Shown: positions 38,520 to 50,534 of the stretch, one piece after another
How positions within the stretch are numbered: the stretch's first letter is position 1
Layout: every line of letters starts with the position of its first letter
Source of the DNA: an uncultured Clostridia bacterium
GTDB lineage: Bacteria > Bacillota > Clostridia > Oscillospirales > CAG-382
Direction of reading: 5' to 3'
Assembly: GCA_947630765.1 (NCBI GenBank)
Contig: CANRIX010000002.1
Span: 39,387-103,386 of the forward strand
Length of the DNA stretch: 64,000 bases
Position numbers and translations under genes: made by a program
The notes under the pieces: generated by a model
Databases searched by the model: none
Seen by the model: only the letters and a program-made list of their open reading frames with translations
Told to the model about the DNA's origin: nothing

Positions 38520-39725
38520 TCACAGCAGGAACTGTTTTTCGCCCGCCTCGAGCTCTTTCCAGACCGGGGACATTCCGCGCAGTTTTTCGACCGCCCACGG
38601 GACCCAGCGCAGGACTTCGTCCACCTCTTCGTCGGTGTTTTCCGCGTCCAGCGTCAGACGCAGCGACCCGTGCGCGACTTCGTGCGGACGCCCGATCGCG
38701 AGCAGGACGTGGCTCGGGTCCAGCGACCCGGACGTGCAGGCGGACCCGGACGACGCGCAGATGCCCTTCTGGTCCAGCAGCAGCAGCAGCGATTCGCCCT
38801 CGATCCCCTCAAAGCAGAAGCTGACGTTCCCCGGCAGACGCGACGTGCGGTCGCCGTTGAGGGCGCTGTGCGGGATCTTGCCCAGCCCGTCGATCAGCCG
38901 GTCCCGCATTCTGCCGACGGATACGGTGTTCCGTTCCATGCCGTCGACCGCTTCGCGCAGCGCCGCCGCCATCGCGACGACCCCGGCGACGTTTTCCGTC
39001 CCCGCGCGCTTCCCACGTTCTTGCGCGCCGCCTTCGACTAGCGTCGCGAGCGGGATCCCCTTGCGGCAGTACAGCAGCCCGACCCCTTTTGGACCGTGGA
39101 ACTTGTGCGCCGAAATGCACAGCAGGTCGATGTTTTGCGCCTGCACGTCGATCGGCAGATGCCCGGCGGCCTGCACGGCGTCGGTATGGAACAGCACGCC
39201 CGCCTCCCGGCAGACCTTCCCGATCTCCGCGATCGGCTGGATCGTCCCGATCTCGTTGTTCGCGTACATCACGCTGACCAGGCAGGTATCCGGTCGAATC
39301 GCCGCACGGACCTCCTCCGCCGTCACCAGCCCGTTCTCGTGCACGTCCAGCAGGGTGACCTCAAAGCCTTCCCGACCGAGCTGCTCAAGCGTATGCAGGA
39401 CGGCGTGATGCTCGAACGCCGTCGAGATGATATGCGTCTTTCCCTTCCGCTTGCCCCACGCCGCCGCGGTCCGAAGGGCTTGGTTGTCCGCTTCGCTCCC
39501 GCCGGACGTGAAGGTCAGTTCCTTCGCCGTCGCGCCCAGCAGGCTCGCGAGCTCCTCGCGGGCGCCTTCCAGCGCTTCCTTGGCTTTCTGCCCGACCGTG
39601 TGCAGGCTCGACGGGTTGCCGTATTCCTCCGTCAGGAACGGCAACATCGCCTCGACCGCACGCTTGCTCATTCCCGTCGTGGCGGCATGGTCCAGATAGA
39701 TCCGCTTTCCGTTCTCTTCCATGCG
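38520..39725 (-). CDS. Cysteine desulfurase (IscS/NifS)
   Basis: IYLDHAATTGMS, TSGGSEADNQAL, SAHKFHGPKGVG, CASSGSACTSG. Confidence 0.95.
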   Translation of the reverse strand, partial: RMEENGKRIYLDHAATTGMSKRAVEAMLPFLTEEYGNPSSLHTVGQKAKEALEGAREELASLLGATAKELTFTSGGSEADNQALRTAAAWGKRKGKTHIISTAFEHHAVLHTLEQLGREGFEVTLLDVHENGLVTAEEVRAAIRPDTCLVSVMYANNEIGTIQPIAEIGKVCREAGVLFHTDAVQAAGHLPIDVQAQNIDLLCISAHKFHGPKGVGLLYCRKGIPLATLVEGGAQERGKRAGTENVAGVVAMAAALREAVDGMERNTVSVGRMRDRLIDGLGKIPHSALNGDRTSRLPGNVSFCFEGIEGESLLLLLDQKGICASSGSACTSGSLDPSHVLLAIGRPHEVAHGSLRLTLDAENTDEEVDEVLRWVPWAVEKLRGMSPVWKELEAGEKQFLL

Positions 39726-39851
39726 TTTCCGCTTTTCACTCCTTTGCATTTCCTTCCGCATGCAGTATACCACATAAAACCCACCTTGTCAATAGGATTT
39801 AGCGGAACCAGCGAAAATATTTTGCATTTTTCGGCGGAAATTTTCGGAAAA

Positions 39852-40463
39852 TCACACGTCGATGGGGCGGCCGGGGCGGTAGAACAGGCGGTCGCGCTCG
39901 GAGATCTCACGCAGGACGCGGCAGGGGTTGCCGACGGCGACGACGTTCGCGGGCAGGTCCTTCGTCACGACGCTGCCGGCGCCGACGACGGTGTTGTCCC
40001 CGATCGTCACGCCAGGCAGCAGCACCGCCCCCGCACCGATCCAGACGTTCCGCCCGATGTGCACCGGCAGGTTGTACTGGTACGCCTGTGCGCGAAGCGA
40101 CGGCTCGACCGGGTGACCGCCGGTCGCAACCGTGACGTTCGGACCGAACATACAGCAGTCCCCGACCGTGATCTCCCCGTCGTCGACCAGCGTCAGGTTG
40201 AAGTTCGCGTACACGTTTTTCCCGAACGTGACGTACTTGCCCGCCCAGTTCGCGTGGAACGGCGGCTCGATATAGCACCCGTCCCCGATTGCGCGGAACA
40301 TCTGCCGCAGAAGCGCCGTCCGCTTCTCCGCTTCGTGCGGGCGCGTCGCGTTGTAGTCGTACAGCAGTTCCAGCCGGTCGAGCTGCTCCTTCTGCAGTTC
40401 TTCGTCCGTCGGCAGGTACAGCCGCCCGTCCGCCATTCGTTCGTGCAGTTCTTTTAAGTCCAT
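39852..40463 (-). CDS. Maltose/galactoside O-acetyltransferase family (LbH)
   Basis: Hexapeptide repeats; GGHPVEPSLRAQAYQYNLPVHIGRNVWIGAGAVLLPGVTIGDNTVVGAGSVVTKDLP. Confidence 0.92.
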   Translation of the reverse strand: MDLKELHERMADGRLYLPTDEELQKEQLDRLELLYDYNATRPHEAEKRTALLRQMFRAIGDGCYIEPPFHANWAGKYVTFGKNVYANFNLTLVDDGEITVGDCCMFGPNVTVATGGHPVEPSLRAQAYQYNLPVHIGRNVWIGAGAVLLPGVTIGDNTVVGAGSVVTKDLPANVVAVGNPCRVLREISERDRLFYRPGRPIDV

Positions 40464-40509
40464 GGGGTTGCCTCCTTCGCCATTGGCGTTTTTTTGAAAG
40501 ATTTCGCTC

Positions 40510-43083
<2,574 letters not shown>

Positions 43084-43199
43084 AATAGCACTCCTTTCGG
43101 GAAACTGCTTTTTCATATCCGATCTTTTATCAGATACAAGGGTAGTATACCCGAATATTATGAACATTTCGATATATTACTGTGTATATTCTATGAATT

Positions 43200-43226
43200 T
43201 TAGCACTCTTTCGATTAGAGTGCTGA
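43200..43226 (-). promoter_or_regulatory. CIRCE operator (HrcA) upstream of clpB
   Basis: TTAGCACTC-N9-GAGTGCTGA. Confidence 0.88.
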
Positions 43227-43332
43227 TTTTGCAAAAATCCTTTGGAAATTTCGGCGACCCGACGGGTTCCGACAAAATCGGTGCGCAGGGTCTGCTATAC
43301 TGAACGGGAAAAACGAAAGGAGCGGCGAAGGG

Positions 43333-43665
43333 ATGAACTTTTCCACAGAAAAAAGCGGGGACAAGCTGCGGCTGTACCTGCGCGGGGAGATCGACCACCA
43401 CAATGCGGCGGAAGTCCGCACACGCATCGATCGGATCCTCGAAACCGAGCTGCCGGGGGTGTTCTACTTCAACCTGTCCGGCGTGACCTTCTGCGATTCG
43501 TCTGGGCTGGGGCTGGTGATGGGTCGCATGCGCAAGTGTGCGATGCAGGACACGTCGCTGATCGTGGAAGCGCCGTCGGAGGCGGTCATGAAAATTCTCA
43601 ATATCGCGGGGATGGACAAGCTACTCCGCATCGAAAGGAGCAACGGCAATGGCAAGGCGAGCTGA
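43333..43665 (+). CDS. spoIIAA: Anti-sigma F factor antagonist
   Basis: STAS domain, FCDSSGLGLVMGR; operon with spoIIAB-sigF. Confidence 0.92.
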   Translation: MNFSTEKSGDKLRLYLRGEIDHHNAAEVRTRIDRILETELPGVFYFNLSGVTFCDSSGLGLVMGRMRKCAMQDTSLIVEAPSEAVMKILNIAGMDKLLRIERSNGNGKAS

Positions 43666-44104
43666 CTCGATCAGCAACAGCATGAAATGCGTTTTTCCGG
43701 CGAGGAGCATCAACGAGGGGTTCGCGCGAATGGCGGTCGCCGCGTTCGTCGCACAGTTGGATCCGCCGGTCAGCGTGCTGTCCGACCTGAAAACGGCGGT
43801 CAGCGAGGCGGTCACGAACTGCATCGTACACGCCTATCGCGACGTGGACAGCAAGGCGGACTGCCCGATCTACATCACAGCGATCTGCACGGCGGGAGGA
43901 CTGCTCCGCATCACGGTCAAGGACAAGGGCAAGGGCATCCCGGACGTCGCGCTCGCCCGCACACCGCTCTACACGACCGACGCGGAAGGGGAGCGGAGCG
44001 GGATGGGCTTCACCGTCATGGAGAGCTTCACGGACAGACTGCGGGTGCGTTCCGCCGTGGGGAAGGGGACGACCGTCGTGCTGGAAAAGCAAGTCGGGCG
44101 ATGA
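43649..44104 (+). CDS. spoIIAB: Anti-sigma F factor
   Basis: SEAVTNCIVHAYRD, GxGIPDV, SGMGFTVMESFTD. Confidence 0.95.
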   Translation: MARRADSISNSMKCVFPARSINEGFARMAVAAFVAQLDPPVSVLSDLKTAVSEAVTNCIVHAYRDVDSKADCPIYITAICTAGGLLRITVKDKGKGIPDVALARTPLYTTDAEGERSGMGFTVMESFTDRLRVRSAVGKGTTVVLEKQVGR

Positions 44105-44796
44105 AGAACGCGCCGGAACTGCTCGACCGTGCGCGTTCGGGCGACCCGACCGCCGAGGACGCGCTGGTGCGGGAGAACATGGGGCTGGTCAAATCGGTTG
44201 CGGCCCGGTTCCTCGGGCGTGGCGTAGAATTCGACGACCTGTGTCAGCTCGGTGCGATCGGGATGTTAAAGGCGATCCGAAACTTCGATACCTCCCTCGG
44301 CACGGCGTTTTCGACCTATGCCGTCCCGCTGATCATCGGGGAGATCAAGCGCTTCCTGCGGGACGACGGCATGATCAAGGTCAGCCGCGACCTGCGGCAG
44401 AAGGGCGCGTTCCTGCTCCGCAAGCGGGAAGCGTTCACGGCGGAAAACGGCCGCGAGCCGACGGTGACGGAGCTTGCGGCGTACTGCGGATGTACGGTCG
44501 AGGAAGCGGTCGAGGGGCTGGACGCGGGCAACGCCGTGCTGTCCTTTTCCGAGCCGGTCGGGGAGCGTGCGCTCGAGGACCTTATCGGGACGGACAACAT
44601 TTCCGAACTCTGCGAACGGGAGTCCCTGCGGCAGGCGATCCAGGCGCTTCCGACGCAGGAGAAGCAGTTGGTGCTCTTGCGGTTCTACCGGGGGCTTTCC
44701 CAGCAGAAAGTCGGCGAACTGCTCGGTATGACGCAGGTCAAGGTCAGCCGGACGGAGAAAAAAGTGCTTGAAAAGCTTCGACTGGCGCTTGGGTAG
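44101..44796 (+). CDS. sigF: RNA polymerase sigma-F
   Basis: ENMGLVKSVAARF..DDLCQLGAIGMLKAIRNFD..; ATGA overlap with spoIIAB. Confidence 0.95.
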   Translation: MKNAPELLDRARSGDPTAEDALVRENMGLVKSVAARFLGRGVEFDDLCQLGAIGMLKAIRNFDTSLGTAFSTYAVPLIIGEIKRFLRDDGMIKVSRDLRQKGAFLLRKREAFTAENGREPTVTELAAYCGCTVEEAVEGLDAGNAVLSFSEPVGERALEDLIGTDNISELCERESLRQAIQALPTQEKQLVLLRFYRGLSQQKVGELLGMTQVKVSRTEKKVLEKLRLALG

Positions 44797-44799
44797 CTT

Positions 44800-46146
44800 T
44801 CATTCCGCCGGGACATACGGGACGGATGCGAGCGTATATCCGCCGTCCGGCGTGAGCGTGATCAGCGTCCCACCGCGTTGGGCGTTCTGTCCGGCGATCC
44901 CGGGGTAGGCGATGTAGTCGATGGAGCGGGAGTAGACCAGATCCACGCCCTTGTAGTGGACCGCAAGGTTGTTGTAGTGGTCATGCCCGACAAAGACCGC
45001 GTCCGTACTGCCCTTTTCGAGGATCAGGTCGAAGAAGCCGAAATCCACGTCGGGACAGCTGACCGTTTCGCCGTTTTCCCCGCATATGTAGACGGCGGAC
45101 GGGTCGCCCGCTGCAAGCGCCGCTTCCGCGTCCGCGAACGCCCGGAACGGGATATGCTGAAAGACGAAGGACGGTACGGTACGCCCTTCCGCGGCGGAGA
45201 GGGCGTCGATGGTTTCCGCGTACCAGTCCATCTGGTCGGGGTGGATCGAGTCGTAGGCGTCGACCGCCCGCCTGCCCTTCAGGTAGTCGTTGGAATCCAG
45301 CAGGAACAGGATGCGGTTCAGGCTTCCGTCCGGGTTTTCGATGCGCAGGTACTGGTTGTACCGCCCGTAGATCGACGGCTGTCGGTCGGCGTAGAGCATG
45401 ACGCCCGCACCCTCGTCGCGGAAGTAGCGGAAAAGCCCGGATAGGTGCTGCGCGTCGTACAGGGCGACGGATTCCGTGTCGTGGTTGCCGTAGACCATCG
45501 CCCACGGGATACCGAGGCGGTCCATGAGCATGCCGAACTGACCGAACGGGACGAGGTTGTCCCGCGTGAAGCTGTAAAAGGGGAGCGGATAGGCGAGGTC
45601 GCCGGTCACGATGACCAGGTCCGGCTCGGTTTCCCGTATGAGCGCGTCGCACGCGTCGAGCGCTTTGCGGTCGCATGGCACGGAGGTCAGGCTGCTGCTG
45701 AGGTGGATGTCGGTCAGTTGCAGGATGCGAAAATCCTCTCCCGTCGCCCGTAGGGTGTACACGCCGGTGTCCGCGTCGTAGGAAACTGCGGAACGGCTTT
45801 GGTAGCCGGCGGCGGGCATGGACGCGATGTAGGCGTTGTTGACGTCCGTCCCTTCCTCGACCAGCACGCCGAACAGCAGGACCGCGACGGCAATCGCACA
45901 GAGGTTCACGCCGTGCAGCGCGAAAAACCGCACCCGCGGACGGGGGATCTTCCGCAGCAGCGGGCGGGGAAGCACCCGCACCGCCATCTGCACCCCTGCG
46001 AGCAGCGGGAACGGCAGGTAGAGCAGGAAATTCCCGAACGCAAAGCTCAGCGCGAAATAGCCCCCGAGCACGGCGAGCCAGTACAGCCCCCACCGAAACA
46101 GGGGGCTTCGGACGAACCTCCGCATATCGCCGACCTCCTTTCCCAT
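44800..46146 (-). CDS. Membrane-anchored metallophosphoesterase
   Basis: LQLTDIHLSS, VTGDLAYPLP, YGNHDTES, GHDHYNNL; N-terminal TM segments. Confidence 0.88.
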   Translation of the reverse strand: MGKEVGDMRRFVRSPLFRWGLYWLAVLGGYFALSFAFGNFLLYLPFPLLAGVQMAVRVLPRPLLRKIPRPRVRFFALHGVNLCAIAVAVLLFGVLVEEGTDVNNAYIASMPAAGYQSRSAVSYDADTGVYTLRATGEDFRILQLTDIHLSSSLTSVPCDRKALDACDALIRETEPDLVIVTGDLAYPLPFYSFTRDNLVPFGQFGMLMDRLGIPWAMVYGNHDTESVALYDAQHLSGLFRYFRDEGAGVMLYADRQPSIYGRYNQYLRIENPDGSLNRILFLLDSNDYLKGRRAVDAYDSIHPDQMDWYAETIDALSAAEGRTVPSFVFQHIPFRAFADAEAALAAGDPSAVYICGENGETVSCPDVDFGFFDLILEKGSTDAVFVGHDHYNNLAVHYKGVDLVYSRSIDYIAYPGIAGQNAQRGGTLITLTPDGGYTLASVPYVPAE

Positions 46147-46149
46147 GCA

Positions 46150-46197
46150 AAAACCGACGCTCTCCGGCGAACAGGCGACGGAGAACGCCGGTTTTTC
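46150..46197 (-). terminator. Hairpin with A tract / T tract between metallophosphoesterase and pfk genes
   Basis: AAACCG..CGGTTTTT inverted repeat. Confidence 0.55.
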
Positions 46198-46218
46198 AGC
46201 ATTTCATGCGGTGTGTGA

Positions 46219-47466
46219 TTACTTCGCGAGGACCTTTTTCAGGTGGACGAACTTCGGCAGACCGTCCTCCTTCGGCAGGTCGGTTTCGCCTTGGATCAGC
46301 GGGAGCGCGTAGGCGACGAACTTCTCGTTCATGCCGTCCTTGGTCGCGTTGAACCAGTCGGCCGGGATCTTCTTTTCGGTGTTGGCGACGACGTTCAGGT
46401 CGAACAGCTCGTACTTGCAGACGTACTTGCCGTCGACCGTGTCGCGCACGAAACCGACCATCTTGTCCGTCACGCCCTCGACCGCCTTTTCGACCGCGGT
46501 CTTTCCGGCGTTGAAGGACTCTTCGATGTCCGTCCCGGAGGCGCAATGCGCCGCGCAGCGCTGCAGGAGCGACAGCTCGATGCCGCGGACCTTCGCGCCG
46601 GTGGCTTTCTTCAGCTCGTTGGCGAGATAGGACGCCAATCCGCCGAGCTGGGCGTGACCGAACCCGTCGCGAGCGTTGGACAGGTCGTTGCCGTATTCGG
46701 AGATGTACTTGCCGTCCTTGTCGTGAATGCCCTCGGAGACGGCGACGATGCACTTGCCGTTTTGGTCGTAGATCGACTGCACCTTCGCGATGAAGGACGG
46801 CAGGTCAAAATCGTTCTCCGGACAGTAGATCAGATCCGGGCCCTGTCCCTTCGCGCAGGCGAGCGCGGCGGACGCGGTCAGCCAGCCGGCGTTGCGGCCC
46901 ATGATCTCGACGACCGTGATCATGCCGGTGTCGTACACACGTGCGTCGTGGTAGATCTCCATCAGGGACGTGGCGATGTACTTCGCGGCGGACGCGTAAC
47001 CGGGGCAGTGGTCGGTCCCGGCGAGGTCGTTGTCGATGGTCTTCGGAATGCCCATCACGCGGCACTCGTAGCCGTGCGCGAGCATATACTTGGAAACCTT
47101 GTTGCAGGTGTCCATCGAATCGTTCCCGCCGTTGTAGAAGAAGTAGCGGATGTCGTGCTTCTTGAAGATTTCCAGAATGCGCTGGTAATCGGTTTCGTCG
47201 ACCGACGCGTCCTTGAGCTTGTAGCGGCAGGAGCCGAGCGCGGAGGACGGGGTGGTCTTCATCAGCGCCAGCTCGGCCGGGTCCTCCTCGTCCATGACGA
47301 AGAGCTTGTCGTCGAGCAGGCCCTTGATGCCGTTGCACATCCCGTAGACCTTCGTGATGTTTTCGTTTTCCAGCGCTGTCTTGATACAGCCGTAAGCGGA
47401 TGCGTTGATGACCGAGGTCGGTCCGCCGGACTGACCGATCACCGCCGCGCCTTTGAGTGCGCTCAT
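46219..47466 (-). CDS. 6-phosphofructokinase, PPi-type family
   Basis: GQSGGPTSVINAS, FFYNGGNDSMDTC, GIPKTIDNDLAGTDHCPGYASAAKYIA. Confidence 0.93.
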   Translation of the reverse strand: MSALKGAAVIGQSGGPTSVINASAYGCIKTALENENITKVYGMCNGIKGLLDDKLFVMDEEDPAELALMKTTPSSALGSCRYKLKDASVDETDYQRILEIFKKHDIRYFFYNGGNDSMDTCNKVSKYMLAHGYECRVMGIPKTIDNDLAGTDHCPGYASAAKYIATSLMEIYHDARVYDTGMITVVEIMGRNAGWLTASAALACAKGQGPDLIYCPENDFDLPSFIAKVQSIYDQNGKCIVAVSEGIHDKDGKYISEYGNDLSNARDGFGHAQLGGLASYLANELKKATGAKVRGIELSLLQRCAAHCASGTDIEESFNAGKTAVEKAVEGVTDKMVGFVRDTVDGKYVCKYELFDLNVVANTEKKIPADWFNATKDGMNEKFVAYALPLIQGETDLPKEDGLPKFVHLKKVLAK

Positions 47467-47630
47467 TGTGTTCACCGTTTCCTTTTCCGTTTTTTGGATG
47501 TTCTTTTCTATCCGCTCTATCTTACCACACCGTTTCAAAAAAATCAACCGCTTTTTTCGGAATTTTCCGAAAAAGCCGAAATATTTTTCCTTCGGAAACG
47601 ATATTTTCAGGAAATGTTTACACGCTGCGC

Positions 47631-47658
47631 TTGACAGAACGCGGAAAATCAGTATAAT
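47631..47658 (+). promoter_or_regulatory. Promoter of sigma-factor/SH3 fusion gene
   Basis: TTGACA-16-TATAAT. Confidence 0.8.
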
Positions 47659-47705
47659 AGTATATTAGAAAAATAACAGAAGGATTCTCGGAAAGGAACC
47701 ATACC

Positions 47706-49055
47706 ATGACGGAATCGGAACGGATCGCCGGGCTGACAGCCCGCCTGCGCGCCGGCGGAGAAGGCGCGGAGGAAGCGTTTGAAGCGCTCTATTCGACCTA
47801 CGGAAAACGGGTCTACTATTTTTGTTACAGCCTGCTGCGGGAGGAGGACGCCGCCGTCGACGCGACGCGTTCGGTCTTCCTCTACGCGTGGAGGAGCCAA
47901 CGCTCCATCCCCGAGGAGCAGTCGTTCTACCATTGGATCTGCGGGAACGCGTTCTACTTCGCGAAGATCGCGCTGGCGGGAATTCGCGGCAACAGCGTGA
48001 CGGTCGAGGAGTTTGACGGCGACCCGTCCCTGTTCGACAGCATGAACCGCCCGAATCCGCAGACCACGGCGGAAATCAGTGTCCGCCGCTCCCACCTCGA
48101 TGCGGTCACGGAAGGGCTGCGGTCCCTACCGGACGCCGACCGCATCTGCATTCTGCTGTATGATTACGCCCGTTTCCCGGTCGAGGAGGTCGCCGGCATG
48201 GTCGGCTGCTCGGTGCAGACGGTCAAGTGCCGGGTGTACAGCGGGCACGAATCGCTCTGCGCTGCGCTGGAGCAGGCAAATCCGGGCGACGGCGAGCTGT
48301 TCGCCCCGTATCTCGACAAGCTGCTTCGCACCTGCGGGAAGAATTCCGAACTGCCCGAACGGGTCACGGAACGGATCCGCGAAGGGATCGCGGACGGGGA
48401 GTCCGTCGAGTTCCCGGTCCCGACCGTCGGGGACGCTAAAGCGTCGAAGAGCGGCGGGATGTCCCCGGTCGTCATCAACCGCATCTGCATTCTGCTCGGC
48501 GTGCTGTTCGCGGGGGCGCTGACCTATATCCTGCATTGGTTCCTGTCCTCGCCCAAGACGCCTTCGACCGACCTGTCCTCTACGCCGTCGGAAGGCTATG
48601 TATCGCAGGTCTTTTCGACGGACACGTCCTCCGGCGACCTGTCCGACCCCGGTACGGCGTCCACCGGCGAATCGTCCGGCGTTATCAGCACCCCGGACGT
48701 CAGTATGCCGGACGTCAGCGACCCGACGGTCTCGTCCGACGTGAGCGGAACGGTCAGTGGTGCGGTCAGTACGCCGTCGGTCAGTACGCCGGAAACCTCG
48801 ACGCCAGCGGTTTCCCAGCCGACCGAACCCGGCGAAGTGCCGCGCACGACGACGCGCCTGCGCCTGCGCGAACAGCCGAGCACGTCGGGCAACGTCGTGA
48901 CGACCATTCCCGAGGGGGCGCACATCGACCTGCTCGACCCGGAGCCCGTCACGTCCGAGGACGGCACGCTCTGGTATCACGCCCGCTATACCGCGTCGGC
49001 GGGGCTATGGTTCGACGGTTACTGTGCGGCGGAGTACGTGCAGACGACGGAATGA
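47706..49055 (+). CDS. ECF-like sigma factor fused to TM helix, Ser/Thr/Pro linker and SH3b domain
   Basis: sigma2/sigma4-like N-terminus (RICILLYDYARFPVEEVAGMVGCSVQTVKCRVYSG), TM INRICILLGVLFAGALTYILHWFL, linker, TTTRLRLREQPSTSGNVVTTIPEGAHIDLL. Confidence 0.85.
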   Translation: MTESERIAGLTARLRAGGEGAEEAFEALYSTYGKRVYYFCYSLLREEDAAVDATRSVFLYAWRSQRSIPEEQSFYHWICGNAFYFAKIALAGIRGNSVTVEEFDGDPSLFDSMNRPNPQTTAEISVRRSHLDAVTEGLRSLPDADRICILLYDYARFPVEEVAGMVGCSVQTVKCRVYSGHESLCAALEQANPGDGELFAPYLDKLLRTCGKNSELPERVTERIREGIADGESVEFPVPTVGDAKASKSGGMSPVVINRICILLGVLFAGALTYILHWFLSSPKTPSTDLSSTPSEGYVSQVFSTDTSSGDLSDPGTASTGESSGVISTPDVSMPDVSDPTVSSDVSGTVSGAVSTPSVSTPETSTPAVSQPTEPGEVPRTTTRLRLREQPSTSGNVVTTIPEGAHIDLLDPEPVTSEDGTLWYHARYTASAGLWFDGYCAAEYVQTTE

Positions 49056-49097
49056 GCCCCGTTCGCCCGAAAAACCGCAAATTCTTGCCGAAACCTC

Positions 49098-49126
49098 TTG
49101 ACTTTTCCGGCGCTTTGCGGTAAACT
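49098..49126 (+). promoter_or_regulatory. Promoter of aldolase gene
   Basis: TTGACT-17-TAAACT. Confidence 0.65.
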
Positions 49127-49172
49127 GATGAAGGAAAAAGATTCCAATCATAATGCAAAAGGAGTAATTCAA

Positions 49173-50111
49173 ATGCCACTCGTCACATCTACCGAAATGT
49201 TCAAGAAGGCGTACAGCGGCGGCTATGCCGTCGGCGCTTTCAACGTCAACAACATGGAGATCGTCCAAGGGATCACCGAAGCCTGCGCCGAGGAGAAAGC
49301 CCCGGTCATCCTGCAGGTCTCCAAGGGCGCTCGCGCCTACGCGAACCACACCTACCTCGTCAAGCTCGTCGAAGCGGCGGTCATCGAATGCCCGGAGATC
49401 CCGATCGTCCTGCATCTGGACCACGGCCCGGACTTTGAAACCTGCAAAGCCTGCATCGACGGCGGCTTCACCTCCGTCATGATCGACGCGTCCTCCAAGC
49501 CCTTCGCGGAGAACATCGAGATCACCCGCAAGGTCGTCGAGTATGCCCACGCCCACGGCGTCGTCGTCGAAGCCGAGCTCGGCACCCTCGCCGGGATCGA
49601 GGACGAAGTCAAGGTCGAAGCCGGCAACGCTTCCTACACCCGCCCGGAGGAGGTCGAGGAGTTCGTTTCCAAGACCGGATGCGATTCCCTCGCCATCGCC
49701 ATCGGCACGTCCCACGGTGCGTATAAGTTCAAGCCCGGTACGAAGCCCCAGCTTCGGTTCGACGTCCTGCACGAGTGCGAGAAGCGTCTGCCCGGGTTCC
49801 CGATCGTCCTGCACGGCTCGTCCTCGGTCCCGCAGGAATATGTCGAGATGATCAACGAAAACGGCGGCGCGATGCCCGGTGCGATCGGCGTCCCGGAGGA
49901 ACAGCTCCGCGAGGCGGCGCGTTCTGCGGTCTGCAAGATCAACATCGACTCCGACCTGCGTCTGGCAATGACCGGCACGATTCGGAAGTTCTTCAACGAG
50001 CACCCGGATAAGTTCGACCCGAGAGAGTACCTCAAGCCGGCGAGAGCGAACATCAAGGAACTGGTTCGCCACAAGCTGCGCGACGTTCTCGGCTGCAGCG
50101 GGAAAGCGTAA
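49173..50111 (+). CDS. Class II fructose-bisphosphate aldolase
   Basis: GAFNVNNMEIVQGI, LHLDHGPDFETC, VEAELGTLAG, LHGSSSVP. Confidence 0.95.
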   Translation: MPLVTSTEMFKKAYSGGYAVGAFNVNNMEIVQGITEACAEEKAPVILQVSKGARAYANHTYLVKLVEAAVIECPEIPIVLHLDHGPDFETCKACIDGGFTSVMIDASSKPFAENIEITRKVVEYAHAHGVVVEAELGTLAGIEDEVKVEAGNASYTRPEEVEEFVSKTGCDSLAIAIGTSHGAYKFKPGTKPQLRFDVLHECEKRLPGFPIVLHGSSSVPQEYVEMINENGGAMPGAIGVPEEQLREAARSAVCKINIDSDLRLAMTGTIRKFFNEHPDKFDPREYLKPARANIKELVRHKLRDVLGCSGKA

Positions 50112-50129
50112 AAAACTTTCGAGGGGCAA

Positions 50130-50358
50130 ACATAATCGCATTGCCATCGCTTCGCGCTGTCTCGCTCTATGTTTTCCCCCCCAATTACCCCCCTTTGATC
50201 GAAAAATGGCTCGGCTTGCGCCAATTCTGACGCCGCCGTCGCCATTTTTCTTTAGATGTGTCAAATCTGCGGCGCATGTCCGCAGATTTGACGTCATTTC
50301 TGTGCGGGGAAGGTTCCCGCAGCGTTTGGGTGCGCATCAGAAAACGGCGCATGTCCGC
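50130..50358 (+). repeat. Structured intergenic repeat, copy B
   Basis: Matches reverse complement of 33126-33335; perfect 13-bp stem 50260-50272/50280-50292. Confidence 0.75.
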
Positions 50359-50534
50359 TTATGGGACGATATATTCGTCTCTGTCGAATTCTTTAACAGA
50401 CAAAAATCGCCGTCCGGGTTCCGGGCGGCGATTTTTGAAAGGAAAAGTTTTGAGGATTTTTAAGGGACCTTTTTCAAAAAGTCCCTTAAATGGGGGGTAG
50501 GGGGCAAAGCCCCCAATGAATACGGAATACGCCG

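Noticed and set aside
46243-47634. 463-aa + strand ORF
   Set aside because: Antisense shadow of the phosphofructokinase gene
49005-50297. 430-aa minus-strand ORF
   Set aside because: Antisense shadow of the aldolase gene
50455-50516. AAGGGAC..GTCCCTT and GGGGGC-AAA-GCCCCC hairpins considered as an insertion sequence end
   Set aside because: No transposase or target duplication; more likely terminator-type or part of the intergenic repeat debris
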